Source: Lepiota brunneoincarnata (Eukaryota; Basidiomycota; Agaricomycetes; Agaricales; Agaricaceae). From it: DNA of 64,000 nt. The stretch is from contig JAEBUN010000013.1 in the NCBI GenBank assembly GCA_023014365.1, forward strand, positions 62,001 to 126,000. The letters run 5' to 3'. The notes beneath the pieces are model-generated. The model saw only the letters and a program-made list of their open reading frames with translations. It was not told the origin of the DNA and did not search any database. This document shows, piece by piece, positions 35,290 through 46,422 of this stretch. Position numbers and translations under genes: made by a program. Each line of letters begins with the position of its first letter. The first letter of the stretch is position 1.

Positions 35290-36512
35290 TATTGCGTTCA
35301 TGGCATTAAAAGGGCAGGGTTTGTACCCCTCTTGGTCTTCTATTCCTTGGGACCCACAAGCAGGAGAAACGACAACTATCTCCAGGACCCCCCCCCTATG
35401 GAAGCAAACACACTATCATTTGAGTTTGAATCCCTGCCAAACGCCATCCATGGTTCCTCCTTGACCGTGGTCTGGCGCAGTGATAAATCATCGAATGGGT
35501 AAGGCTTACAAGTTTCCCAGTATGCGTGCAGGTATTCATAGGTATGGGAATAGAACGATTCAAGTGGTGCTCGCTTCGATCAGCGGCGGTTGTCCAACGA
35601 TCGGAACCGTGCTAGCATCCCACATAGACGTACTCATTGGAACGTTGCAAACCGCGCCCATTTACGCTGACCCGTGAGCAAATCTTCAACTGCAGCCCTA
35701 GCCACTCAGAATTTTACCCAACAGATAAAAGGGGCTTGTACATCCTGGAAGCGATGAGCGGGACGAACAGAAATCATATACTGGCAACGAGTCACAGCTT
35801 TCGTGTTCTTCCGCCCTCCGAGGCTTCGTCCACGAACCAGGTGGGACCTATCCTATCTCACAATACTACCACTCTGGAATCACCTCAAATATGTGATCAA
35901 AGTGTAGAAATGGTGATACCTCACCTGAACCACCAGCTCTATGTTATCGTTGGTGTCGTTTGCGGGGTGTGCGTTCCCATGTTCCTCGTCCTGTGTTTGC
36001 TATTCTGGAAAACACATCGACCTGTCGAATGCGGGAGACAGTTCCCCAGCAGGCCATCTAGCGAGAGAGTCGTTCCGTTCTGTATTGGTAGAATTCCCAG
36101 TCTACGGAGCCGAGAGCGATGTTCTTGGAAGTCGGCCATCCAGGTACCGAGGAGCATCCGAAACAAGAGCCGCTGGCAATCCAACAGCGATCGACAACAA
36201 CCGTCCTTCTCCAGTGCCTTTATGGATTCACCGTCGAGACCCACCACCACCACCACCACCACTAGCATCATCGTCACACCCAACCATGACCTAGAGTCTC
36301 GATACCCATCACTTTCACTGCCACTGAGCGGTCCGGTTCTAGTTCCTGAATCCCTCGAGTCCACCGAGCCTCGGTCCACGAATGTGAGAACCAAAGGGGC
36401 GGCGAGTGTTATTACTCTTGGCGAACTGCCGAATCCACATGAGCGCGAGAGGTCCAACGCTGGATGTTCGGACCTGCGCGGACCCCCGCCAGAGTATTCC
36501 ACGGGGTTATAG
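35290..36512 (+). CDS. Secreted/single-pass membrane protein with PPxY tail
   Basis: An outer beta-type domain is suggested by LSFEFESLPNAIHGSSLTVV (35424-35484), RTIQVVLASISGG (after an intron at about 35499-35541) and RGLYILEAMSGTNRNHILAT (35732-35790). A single helix YVIVGVVCGVCVPMFLVLCL lies at 35940-36000. A long serine/arginine-rich cytosolic tail has a poly-Thr run (36240-36265) and ends in PPPEYSTGL, a PPxY motif that WW-domain or Nedd4-type ligases can bind. The architecture fits a common basidiomycete family of unknown function with an Ig/fibronectin-like outer domain. The start codon and the junction near 35674-35695 are unresolved: the only short splice I find there would be 22 nt, so a frame lesion is possible. 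Confidence 0.6.
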
Positions 36513-38017
36513 TATTATTTTGTGTAATAAAAATGCAATTGTCGACTTATAATCCTGGGCAACAACATAATCAATGAATATGTTGTAATGCGAGTGTCGT
36601 GTTAGCAACAAAAATGGTACAAAACGAGCGCAACCGGCGAAACGGTTGCTGAGCTTGTTTTCTCGATCGTACAAGTACAACTCCAGTAGAGTGAGGGATC
36701 GTAGGGAAACTTGAGAGAGCGAGAGAGAGAGAGGGGGGGGGGGGAGAGAGTGAAACTGAGAGAAAGAAACTGCAGGTTGGTTACGCTGTAGCCTATCGGA
36801 GGTCTTATGGCAGCGGAGACATCCTCGTCGTTGGGAGCTGAGGTATCTAAGTGTTTACAAATGTGCTACTTAAATACCTAAATGAAAATATGATGCAGGG
36901 ACGAATTCTGCGCGCAGGCGAGTTTCGTCCCTCACAATGTATAAGTGGATGGACTGAGAGCCGTCGCTAGATCGATAACGAGGTAAGACCGGGTGTCCCC
37001 CTAATGATACCGAACTCAAAAAGCCCGCCGTTATCCCGAGTAATGGTCCCGACACAGCCCGGTGAGTTTTTGTCCTGTTCGAGGTAAAAGAATATATATA
37101 TCTGGGCTGGGCCCTATCGTATCCCAGGCCCAGAAGGAATGCGAAGGGTCTTGGCTGAGGCCATCCGCAGCTCATGTCTGCTCACTGCTCTCCTTGGTGA
37201 GCACAGCTATGGGGCCTTGCACGAGGTGAAGCATAGCCCTAGTGATATTTCTGGACGGGTAGCCGCTCGGAACATGGCCAGACGCAAGTGTTGGTTGCGC
37301 CGTATTATAATTGTAGCGCCCGATCTACCTGCAGAACACGCTTCCGAAGAACTATTACCGCAGTACGACACCTGGATCCAAGAGTGCATAATGGGATCTT
37401 GAGCGCCCATCCAAAAATGGTTTGCGGAACTAAGTTCAGTGATGGAAGCTATGATTCATTTGCTTGGAACCCGAAAGCGAGGTTCAGACTAGGATGGATC
37501 GAGAAGAGACGGGCACGATGTCGCCGGAAATCTTACATATTGGGTGGGGTACATACACAGGCGGGGCCCAAGTCAGTTCATGGAGCAGTGTTCCCAAAGG
37601 AACCGATGTCGCCACTGCTCCACCTGGCTTATGGCTGATGTCATCTCTTCTTGGGCTGCGGGAGGAACATTGCATGGCCCCCGTCCTCCCTCCCCGTACC
37701 CTCATGGATGGTAGGTGCCGCGCACTGAAGCTCAAGTCTGGGTCTTGCTCGAGGGGTAGGTACGCTGGATGTTCAAACACGCGCCTTGAACAAGTGTCAG
37801 CTGCCCGTTGTCAGACGCCTGTCGTAGCGAGTTCAAGGCACTTGTGACAGGTGGGACAGCTTTTGGCCGTATATGGACATGGAAGAGAATTCTGGGGTTC
37901 AGGCGAACATCAGTTTACGTATTACAGAAGCCACCTCTTGCCTACTTATACCCCCGCTCTCCCTTGCCTTTCATTTACCGTTCTTGTCCCCCGAACGCAC
38001 ATCTCCCAACACCCAAA
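36513..38017. other. Intergenic, no gene supported
   Basis: Frames at 37139-37402 and 37464-37847 lack family resemblance, intron signals or codon support and are not called. The stretch contains a purine tract at 36715-36765 (GAGAGAGAGA followed by a G-run). The last few hundred bases should hold the promoter of the CFEM gene, with the CT-rich leader typical of highly expressed fungal genes. Confidence 0.5.
36719..36765. repeat. (GA)n/G-run low-complexity tract
   Basis: Alternating GA dinucleotides run into a 10-12 base G tract and then GA again. It is simple-sequence DNA in an intergenic region. Confidence 0.85.
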
Positions 38018-38680
38018 ATGAACGCAAAGCTCTTTTCTCTCTTTGCCTTTGTCGCTCTCGTCAGCGCTCAGTCTGAGTCTACTTCTGCCTCTGTCTCAGT
38101 CTCTGCTTCTGCCAGTACGACTGTCTCTGGTGCCGGCCCTGCGCCCACATTGCCCGCTTGCGTCCAAACGTGTATTGATGACCAGGCAACGGAGGCTGGA
38201 TGTGACGCGTGAGCTTTACACCCCAGCATAACCCCCCCACCTTACCGACTCTTACTTTGAAATAGGACTTCTCCCACTTGTATCTGTACCCCGGACTTCA
38301 TCGCTGGGGTCACTCCTTGTGTCGCCCAATGTACGCCCGAAGAACAGCAGGCTGCCCTTAGTGCCCAGACGGCACTGTGTGCCGGTGGTGAGTAGCGCCA
38401 ATACCTTATACGCCACCTTCAAGCTGACTCTTCTGTAGCAGGCACCGCCGTCCCCTCGGCTAGCTCTACTGCCGCTGCCAGCACTTCGGTTCCAGCTGTG
38501 ACCAGCAGGTCCGCTGTTCCCACCTCTACCAGGCCTCTTACTACCGCTGCAACTACCCCTGCCACCGGGACTTCAGCGGCCGCTACCGGTGCAGCTACTA
38601 CCAACGCCGCTGTTCAGATGGCTGCGCAGGGTGTCTGGGCTATGGCTGCTGGTCTTTTCGGTGTCGCTGCCGCTCTCTAG
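38018..38680 (+). CDS. CFEM-domain GPI-anchored protein (CFEM1)
   Basis: Three exons (38018-38208, 38266-38387, 38442-38680), all GT-AG, encode 183 residues. There is a signal peptide (MNAKLFSLFAFVALVSAQ) and a short Ser-rich linker. The CFEM domain, about residues 45-105, has the eight cysteines in family spacing (ACVQTC, GC, TCIC, PCVAQC, LC). A Ser/Thr/Ala-rich stalk and a hydrophobic end (VWAMAAGLFGVAAAL) fit a GPI anchor. CFEM proteins sit in the fungal wall or membrane; known members bind haem for iron uptake or act in surface sensing. The gene appears intact and does not belong to the duplicated units. Haem binding is not proven from sequence. Confidence 0.9.
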
Positions 38681-39702
38681 ACACCAAAATTCGAGTTGAC
38701 AGAGGGGAGGGCTTGGCTCTAAAAATGCTTACCCGTGGGCTCGTGCCTTCCTCATGGACTTCGGGATTTGTTTGGACCTTTTGCACGTTGGATGCTCTAT
38801 TTACCGTACCATATGCCACTTACGTAGTCCGGTGTTGAACGTGTCTAATGTTTTGTTTCCACGTGTCTACCACATGTTTGTTTCAACCGGGTTGGTGTAT
38901 GGAATTGACTTTTGCTGATTCCCTTAGCGTGGAACTCGACAAAAAAAGAAACACAAAAGAGAAGTTCAAAACACTTCGCACGTGACCGCGTCCTACTCTT
39001 CCCCAATCTTCCCAGAAGTGCCCACTTTATGCGCCCATGTGTAAACTGTATATGTCTGTACGCCGCTTTCTCACTGTCCGTCTCAAATTTTAGGGGCGAT
39101 GATTTCATCACCGGGTCTTCGTCGGGGATCTGTTCCCCCCTCCCCTCCAGCCAGTTGCAGTCGGCCGAATGGGGACGGACTTGAGAACCTAGTGTGCTGG
39201 TCGATCATCAGGTACTTCTTTGCTGTTAGTTGGATCTCTCTCTCTCCCTCTGAGGGCACCATGAACATTGCACAAGACCCCTTTTTTTTTAATTTGTCAC
39301 CCCCGATTACTGTTTTTGGTAGTCACGCTGTGTGCGTGCGTGCGTGCGTGCGTGTGTGTGTGTGTGTTAACGCCGATCAATCATTCAGGGTCGTTTCACG
39401 CCAATCACAGGTTGTTTCTGGGCAAATAGAACTAGGGCGTTGGATGACAAGTGGGCGGAGCCAGACGGGGAGAGTGGAGTAGGTTTTTGCTGTGTCGGGT
39501 TGAAGGGAAGGATCAGCGAGCCATGGGCGCTCCTGTTGTGCTCGTGTGTGGAGCTGTTTCTGATGTTGGGCTTTGATGCACACTTTTCATCGGGACTGGA
39601 ATTCCGTGATACTTATACTTATAACTCGCAACGATGTGCGGGGCATCTATAAATATTGAGAGCGCTGTGGCTAATACTATGATTGGGCGTCAGCTTGATA
39701 GA
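38681..39702. other. Intergenic with a (GTGC)n(GT)n microsatellite
   Basis: Contains the microsatellite at about 39328-39367 (GTGCGTGC repeats passing into GT repeats). No gene is supported. The frames here lack any protein-family signal. Confidence 0.55.
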
Positions 39703-39773
39703 GCATTGATGGTGTAGCGGTAACATTGGGTCTTCCCATGGCCTAGCTCCGGGTTCGACTCCCGGTCAATGCA
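39703..39773 (+). tRNA. tRNA-Gly (anticodon CCC)
   Basis: The 71-nt sequence folds as a complete cloverleaf. The acceptor stem is GCATTGA/TCAATGC with discriminator A, the D arm is GTG/CAT, the anticodon stem is GGGTC/GGCCT with loop TTCCCAT giving anticodon CCC, and the T arm is CCGGG-TTCGACT-CCCGG. The internal promoter boxes TGGTGTAGCGG and GGTTCGACTCC are present, and a TTTT terminator follows at about 39791. It has no intron and, as in eukaryotes generally, no encoded CCA. Confidence 0.94.
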
Positions 39774-40011
39774 TGTGAATCCAAGCATCTGTTTTGTTGG
39801 GGTCCTTTTAAGTTCAAGTAATATTTATCCTCGCGCATCAATTATTTTTTAGTCATCGATGTGTGGGTGTGTGTACGAACGACACCAGGGTCAGCAAAGG
39901 GCAGTAAATTTAGCGCAACATCATTTTTGGAACCATGTCTATGAATAGTCGATACTTCGTCCGTCAGACCCGCTCGGTACTACAACAATCCGATGGGTCG
40001 CACTTCGCGGA

Positions 40012-40878
40012 CTACGGGAAAAAAAAAAAAAAACCAAGGAGTAAAAGCGAACCTAGACGATGCCAGGGAAAAACCACCAAGGTACAGTTGGCAGCATACG
40101 TATCCCACTCATCCTTGAACAACTTTTTCATCTGTCTATCCTCCGCATCCGCACGGCTCACACCAACACAAATCGTCCACAACCACCACACCGCCCACAA
40201 GACGAGCGCACTGCCAGGAGGAGAACGAAGAGGCCCACACTCGGTCAACCAGCTGCCTCTAGTGAGATGAGATAGGGTGAGGCCGCCGACGAGGAGGAGG
40301 GAGCCGGTGTAAGCTGGGTGACGGACGTAGGCGTAGAAGCGGTTTGTGACGAGGGTGTGTTCGGGGTGGATGGTTAGGTCAAAGGTGAACATTTGTCCGA
40401 GGGCTTGGAAGCAATCTAGGCGGATGTAGGAACCTAGGACTACGGCGATGACCCCGATTATGAAAGAGGGTGTGGTGAGGATGGTAGGGGAGGAGACGGA
40501 AGGGGAGGTAGAGGAGGTGCTGCTGGTGCTAGTGGTGTTGGTGGTGTTGGGCTGGACGGCGGGGCATATTAGAGTGGTTATGCCTGGGATAGGAGAGGGG
40601 TAGGGGAGGTGGGTTTGGAGAAAGTAGAGGACTTCGAATAATGCGCAGATCCAGAATATGAATTGATGGCACTGTGTGATTGGGGGTTGGATTTGAGGCC
40701 AGTTGTTTGGAAACGAAGACAAATTTCTTTTACCTTGAAGATAAATGGTGCAACCCTGAGAATGTAGAGTTCCTCTGTATGGTAGCGACCTTTTCGTGGC
40801 GTGGGGTTTGGAGGGCGTGCAAGCCAGTTGGTTTGCGAATGCCTGGACGAGGACGAGTACAACGCGTGAAGCAGACAT
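40012..40878 (-). CDS. Isoprenylcysteine carboxyl methyltransferase-like protein
   Basis: The frame of 288 residues has several membrane helices and the family signature near the C-terminus: RFYAYVRHPAYTGSLLLVGG, then SRADAEDRQMKKLFKDEW and TYAAN. Ste14/ICMT enzymes methylate the prenylated C-terminal cysteine of Ras, Rho and G-gamma proteins and a-type pheromones at the ER, using S-adenosylmethionine. The N-terminus (MSASRVVLVLVQAFANQL) fits the first helix of basidiomycete homologues, but 70 residues after it are unusual, so a short N-terminal intron is likely. The last residues (GFFFFFP) come from a T-tract and may not be the natural end. It diverges from the DAHP synthase gene, about 500 bp away. 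Confidence 0.82.
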   Translation of the reverse strand: MSASRVVLVLVQAFANQLACTPSKPHATKRSLPYRGTLHSQGCTIYLQGKRNLSSFPNNWPQIQPPITQCHQFIFWICALFEVLYFLQTHLPYPSPIPGITTLICPAVQPNTTNTTSTSSTSSTSPSVSSPTILTTPSFIIGVIAVVLGSYIRLDCFQALGQMFTFDLTIHPEHTLVTNRFYAYVRHPAYTGSLLLVGGLTLSHLTRGSWLTECGPLRSPPGSALVLWAVWWLWTICVGVSRADAEDRQMKKLFKDEWDTYAANCTLVVFPWHRLGSLLLLGFFFFFP

Positions 40879-41381
40879 TGATAAAAAAAGACCAAGGCCA
40901 CTGAAGAAAGAAAAAAGAAACGGATAGCTCCACAGACGAGCTGAAGTGTAGCGCCATAGGGTTTTAAATAAAAAAAATTGAGGCGGCGCTGATTTCGGGA
41001 GAGAGAAGGGATTACTGAGGTAATACGGACGTTTGGAAGAAATAATTTAGGCTCAGACAACGGCCATCGGGGGGGGAGTTTGGATATGGAAACGGGGACG
41101 TCGTATAAGGTGAGGCTGGATTCTCATTGTGGATCACGACAGCCTTTTGCATTGGGTTGCTTCCCTGATTACCCTCGAAGCTTGTGTGTGCAAGCAAAAA
41201 AGTCCGCGGCTTTGGTTGCGTATATACATGCGGGCATCTTCGCAGTGAATTGTTGATATGTTTTCTGGAGATGAGTCTGGTGACCTACGGGAACAGCCGA
41301 GGACACCAACTGAGTCCGATCGATGAACAGAAAAACAAAACAAAACGAATATTGAAGTACTCCACTTTCTCCTTCTCGTAA
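40879..41381. other. Divergent promoter region between ICMT-like and DAHP synthase genes
   Basis: About 500 bp between two start codons pointing away from each other. No gene is seen. It should contain both promoters; I do not identify specific binding sites. Confidence 0.5.
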
Positions 41382-44300
41382 ATGGACTCTCTCTGGACTC
41401 CCTCTTCTTGGAGATCAAAGCCAGTAGCTCAGGTACCGTCCCCGTGATTCGACCGGCGGCGCGCTCACGAAATAGGGGGGACACATCTAGGATGTCACAT
41501 ACCCTGATCAGCGACAACTTGAGAGGTGCCGTCCTTCGCGGCTTGCCTGTTTTTTCTTTTTTTTTCACACATCGACACGCTGTCGTATAGTGTGGTATCT
41601 AAACTTGCAACATTACCGCCAATAGTCACCCCGTCCGAGGTCTGCTCCATGTGAAGCTACTCGGATCTCCGCCCCACGAACTCACCTCGCCCTCTCTCTT
41701 ACAAACCAGATTGAACGGCTTCGCCATCAACTCGCCCTTGTTCAGCGTAATGAGGCATTTCTCCTTCATGCCGGGGATTGTGCTGAGAGCTTCGATGCCT
41801 GCACGCACGTACGTCTGAAAAGCTTTTTGACTACACTACTTTTTTTTCTTCTTCTAAGTGCGCGACGTTCGATAGGAAAATATCACGCACAAGATTGGGC
41901 TCATCTTGTCCTTCTCTTTGATCCTGATTTGGGGCGCGCGGCTTCCTGTGGTATGTCCGTGCCTCGTGCTCTTTTCTCTCTAGCCTTGTTGTTCATAACC
42001 GACTACATCCAGGTTCGCATTGGTCGGATTGCGGGGCAGTACGCGAAACCACGCAGTAGCAGTTATGAAAAGATTGGAGACAGGGAAGTCTTAAGTTTCA
42101 GGTGTGCTCTTTCACCGCTCCTCGCGTAATCTGCATGGATTCGCCTCTCTCACAAACAACCCGAAGAGGCGACAATGTCAATGGGTGAGTCTTCCAAGAG
42201 CCCGTCCGTGATACTTAAAGTTGGCACTTATGAGCCTTAATACTCAAACAGACTCAATCACAACGATCGCATCCCGGATCCTGAACGTCTTCTCAGGTAC
42301 TCTCCTCCCCCCCTCTCCACCAACCCATTTCGACTTTAGTCCAAGCGGCGAGCTAATTTGTAAAAAAAAAATCTCCCATCCTCCGTTCAACCATCCGCAG
42401 AGCCTACTTCTATTCAACGACCACCCTCAACTACCTTCGTGGTCTTCTAACCTCTGGCTTTGCCTCACTCCACCACCCTCGCGATTGGTCCCTCGCCCAC
42501 GTTCGATCCCCATCCCTTCGGTATGCGAGACAGAATCTGTCGTCTTTTCCTTCATGGAATAATATTAGCGCCCTGACTTTTTTGCTTCAATGCTTACCTT
42601 GAAGACGCGAGTTCGAAACTATCGTTGAAGGCTTATCCGATGCACTCGATTTTAGCAGGACGATTGGGGTGGATTCGGGAAATGCGCCATACGAAAAAGG
42701 TGGAGGGCGAGGAACACTCGGAGAAGTTGATTTTTACACCAGGTGCGGTTAGACTCGTATCCCGTCTTGCCTCATGCGCAGTAAGAATTCCTTCTCATGA
42801 CCCTATCCCTATTGCTACACCTTCACCCTATGCTTTTATGCCACGCCACGCCACCCACCCACCCCCTCCCGGCTCCTCCCCCTCCCTACTCTGTCCATTG
42901 AATTTCCTTTCCGCTTCTTCGGTTTCCTCCCTCCCCCCAACTGTCCCCTCTCCGCGGTATTCAGTCACGAGGGGTTGATGCTCAACTACGAGGAAGCACT
43001 CACGCGCGAGTTCCCCATCCCTTCGTCTTCTTCGTCTGAAGGGCAGACCCGGAAGGGATTCTACAATACCGCGGCACACTTTCTTTGGATTGGGGACCGT
43101 ACGCGTTCGCTCACCGGAGCTCATACCGAGTATTTCCGAGGTATAAGGAACCCGATTGGAATCAAAGTTGGGCCCACCATGGGCAATGACGAGCTTGTCC
43201 AGCTGTTGAATAGTGTGTTCTCTGTGTTCTTCATCCGACACCGTGTGTGTATCAAGTGGCTCATGGGCTGTTGTGATAGTTGTTAATCCGAACAAGGAAC
43301 CTGGACGGGTGACCTTGATCACTCGATATGGTGCTAGTAAGGTAAGAGAGGGGGAGGGGGCCTGTAACCCGCTTTGCTGTTTACCTTTGACGTTGTCATC
43401 GGCCGGTGATGGTGATACGAGTGCTGATGTGTGGATATATCCAGATCGATATTCATCTTGCCGGACACATTGGTGCTGTTCAATTGGCAGGGCATCCTGT
43501 TGCCTGGATATGTGATCCAATGCACGGAAAGTAAGTCAGGAGTTTGGTGTTGGATATTCAACTTGCTCGTATTTCCTTTCTTTTTTTTGATGACTTGCCG
43601 CCCGCCGCCGCCGCTGCTTTTGTTGTGTTGCTTGACTACGACTCGAGTCAGAGTAAAGCCAATTTGACGGCGAGGTTAAGCAGTGGGAACTTTTTTTTTT
43701 GGTGTGGGTGTGTGTTACCTTCTTATTAACTCCACGTCCCACCTCGGACTTGGCTCTCTTTCTCATTTATCCTCTTCTTCCTTTCCATTCTTCAAGAGGC
43801 GGCGCAAGTTCGAGTAGAGTGGTAGTACTCACTACCCTCCACCCCCCCGACCCCCCTTCCCTTCTTACCCGCAACTCCCGCGCCCGGCGCCCTCCCGCTC
43901 ATAAATCCATTTGTTTTTTTTTGTTTTTTTTTTGCGACCCTGAATTTGGTGGAGAGGTCTCTGATAATCCCTCTTGGTTATTTCACATAGCACGCTCACG
44001 TCCTCTACGGGGCTCAAGACGCGCCACTTTGGGACCATCATAGCCGAATTGGCGGCTTGTTTGCGGATTCATGCCGAGTGTCATTCGCGTCTTGGGGGAG
44101 TCAGTCTTGAATTTACGGGGGAGCTTAATGATGAGGGGTTTAGTGTTACTGAGTGTCTTGGTGGGAGTATGGAGTTGAGTGAGGAACAGCTGGGGTTGAG
44201 GTATCAGGTACGCTTTTTTTTTTTTTTTGGCTGGAAGTGTCTTGTTTGTGTCTTGGTTGGTGCGATGATGATTGATTGTGATTTTTTTTTATAGTCGTTT

Positions 44301-44506
44301 TGCGATCCGCGACTCAATTTCGAACAGAGTCTTGGTACGTTTTCGATAGATCGGGAAGAGGGAGTTTTTTTTTTTTTACTCATGATGAAATTCCAGATGT
44401 CGCGTTTCTCATTTCAAACTATTTCAAAAAGGAACGAAGGGGGAAGAATACGGAGGATGATGTGTTGTATGCGGAGCTTGGTGGGCGTAAACGCAATACG
44501 CAGTAG
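41382..44506 (+). CDS. Class II 3-deoxy-D-arabino-heptulosonate-7-phosphate synthase
   Basis: First enzyme of the shikimate pathway, joining phosphoenolpyruvate and erythrose-4-phosphate. I can place 16 exons with GT-AG introns that stay in frame throughout (1482 nt, 493 residues), from MDSLWTPSSWRSKPVAQ at 41382 to NTQ-stop at 44506. One exon is only 18 nt (42167-42184). Class II signatures are present: AGDCAESFDAC (metal-binding Cys), VVRIGRIAGQYAKPRSS, GLNHNDRIPDPERLLRAY, GVDSGNAPYEKGGGRGTL, KVGPTM, RYGASK, ICDPMHGN, KTRHFGTI and TECLGG. The length is normal for the class, and no lesion is visible. Class II enzymes in fungi often serve secondary pathways next to class I Aro3/Aro4; no such cluster is evident here. 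Confidence 0.93.
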
Positions 44507-44919
44507 AAAAGAATGGTCTTGTAAAGATGCCATCCGCTTGTTGTATGATAGCTGGTAAAAATTGTACGTAGTCGGCGAGACTCTCTGTATACATGCTTCG
44601 TGTGGCGGGAGGAGACTAGAATGCGTGGCAGGAAGAGCGATAAAATGATGGGCGAGTCATTAACAGACTGATCCTTGATGGAGTCCTTGGGGGGCTTTGA
44701 GGTCTGAGGCCCCCGAGGGGATTCGCTTGAGGTGGAAGCACTGAGAAATCATGCGCTTTTGAGTACGTACATCAATAGGGCCCTTTTCACTAGCGACTAA
44801 AAACGACATAACACAAGCGGTACCTGCCAGAAATTCGGTAGGAAACAACGAAAAATGAGAGAGGGGGAAGGTATGGGTGATCGGAATGCAAAAAAAAAAA
44901 AGAGAAATCATAAACAAGA
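44507..44919. other. Short convergent intergenic region
   Basis: Lies between the ends of the DAHP synthase gene and the second CFEM gene. No gene is seen; a small minus frame (44660-44917) has no family features. Confidence 0.5.
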
Positions 44920-45721
44920 TCAGATATGATGTGGGGTTTTTTTTAAATGATGAGGATCCCGACGAGACCAGCTGATATACCCATGATATGGAGGGCGTGA
45001 GAACAGGAGAATGGAGGCGGAGCTGGTTTCGGTGGGATCTGGGGCGAACTGGGTGCTTAATACGACGACCGTTCCTCGTGTTGTTGTTGCGGGTGATCCT
45101 GACAGGAGTGTCACGTTGCTTACGGTGGGTATGAGGGGTGTGGAGGAAGGGGGGTTGGAGGAATATACTGGGAAGGTGATGGATGGGAATGGGGAGAGGG
45201 AGCTCGGTGGAGGGAGGACTGGGATGGTTAGAGGTCCGACGGATGACGGTGCGGGTGGTCGGGGGTGGGGGTGGGGTGGGGGAGGAGTTGCGATTGGATG
45301 GGGAGGTGGATGGGGGTGGGAGATGAACTGGAGATTGGAGGAGAGGAGAGTCGTGAGTGGGGAGTGGGTGGGGTTTGAAAGAGGAGATGGGATGTCACCT
45401 TGGGCACAGAGCGCATCGATTATTGCCTGGGAGCTGCCTCGGTCCATAATACCGCAGGTCCTTGAGATGCAACTTTTAATGAGTTGTCTAGCTGGGCACA
45501 CGCAGTCTCGCGTGGGGCTGGGGCGGTGCAGGAGGGGGGTAAAAATCAGTGCCGCGGCCGGGGGCTTGGGGGGATCGTACGTACAAGGTGCAGCTTAGAG
45601 CATTGGCTTGACGATCAACGCACAGTGCTGCGCATTGGGGCAGCAAGTTGAGATCTTGTGCGAGTGCTCCGTGCAAGGCAAATAGGATCAGTCCCGTCGC
45701 AGCGGTGCGCTTGATGAACAT
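44920..45721 (-). CDS. CFEM-domain protein with Pro/Ser-rich stalk (CFEM2)
   Basis: Minus strand from ATG at 45721. Exon 1 (45721-45585) encodes a signal peptide (MFIKRTAATGLILFALHGALA) and the first CFEM cysteines (PQCAALC, LSC). Exon 2 starts at 45517 with DCVC, SCISRTC and LCAQG, completing eight cysteines. A donor at 45398 matches the exon border after the CFEM domain in CFEM1. The remainder is a Pro/Ser/Thr-rich stalk. The straight frame ends at 44920 in a hydrophilic tail. Another frame at the same place ends in a hydrophobic stretch (MGISAGLVGILII, stop at 44943) that looks like a GPI signal, so at least one intron in the stalk is likely. Role as for CFEM1. Confidence 0.78.
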
Positions 45722-46422
45722 GAGAGGCAAGGAGCGACTACAGTAGCAAGAGAGAGGAAGATGTAAGCAAGAGTGGGTGGAGTTGGGAGTGTGGGTGGTT
45801 GCTGATGATGGATGGGCCCACATGTCTCTTCGATCAAACCATCTGTGCGACGACACAGCTTCTTGCCATAACCACGGACAAAAATGACAGAAAAATGTTC
45901 CCACTTGGTGGGCCCTCGGTTGCCCGACTCCAGGTTTAATACGAATAACATTCGGAAGGCTGGAAGATAACTGGCATTAAGCCTTATTCAAGTGGTGGGC
46001 GCAGATGTGTTCTAGGAGCATTGTGGCGTGAGGCTAGAAAGACTATGCTTAAAACTATGAACCACGAGGAATGGTCACGGGAGGAGGGGATGTGGTAGCC
46101 TCATACTGTTGATTTCCTTGATATCGGACAACCCACTGGCCTGTTCGACTGGCCCGGTGCGATCCGATTTCGGCGGGCGGCAGTGACATGCAATCAAACC
46201 AAAGACGGAAGTGGTTTGGCTTGGGGCGCTTGTGCCGTGTGACCGGCAAGCCCAAAGTGGAACAGACCTGAGGAAGAATGTGACTGGACCTGCCGAAAGA
46301 GGTGCTGTTTGTGTCACGCGTGACGCCGGTGCGATCCATCCTGACCACCGCTGCTGTCGACTGTCTCCATCCACCACCGCCATCCCCCCCTACTGTCCCT
46401 GCCGTCCCCCCCCCGACTCACC
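45722..46422. other. Divergent intergenic region, CFEM2 / Galpha
   Basis: No gene is supported. It should contain the promoters of CFEM2 (left) and the intact Galpha gene (right). It is not similar to the 5' flanks of the 16-kb and 28-kb Galpha copies beyond the last few dozen bases, so this Galpha has its own upstream region. Confidence 0.5.

Noticed and set aside
37139..37847. Forward frames upstream of CFEM1
   Set aside because: No family resemblance, no convincing splice structure and no conservation evidence within the window.
41433..41590. Suspected loss of a splice acceptor in DAHP synthase intron 1
   Set aside because: A small exon at 41491-41525 (GATGTCACATACCC...) restores the frame with good AG and GT signals, so the gene is intact.
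44660..44917. 85-codon minus frame with a hydrophobic start
   Set aside because: It lies downstream of CFEM2 in convergent intergenic DNA. Its hydrophobic start comes from an A/T-rich tract, and nothing supports a gene.
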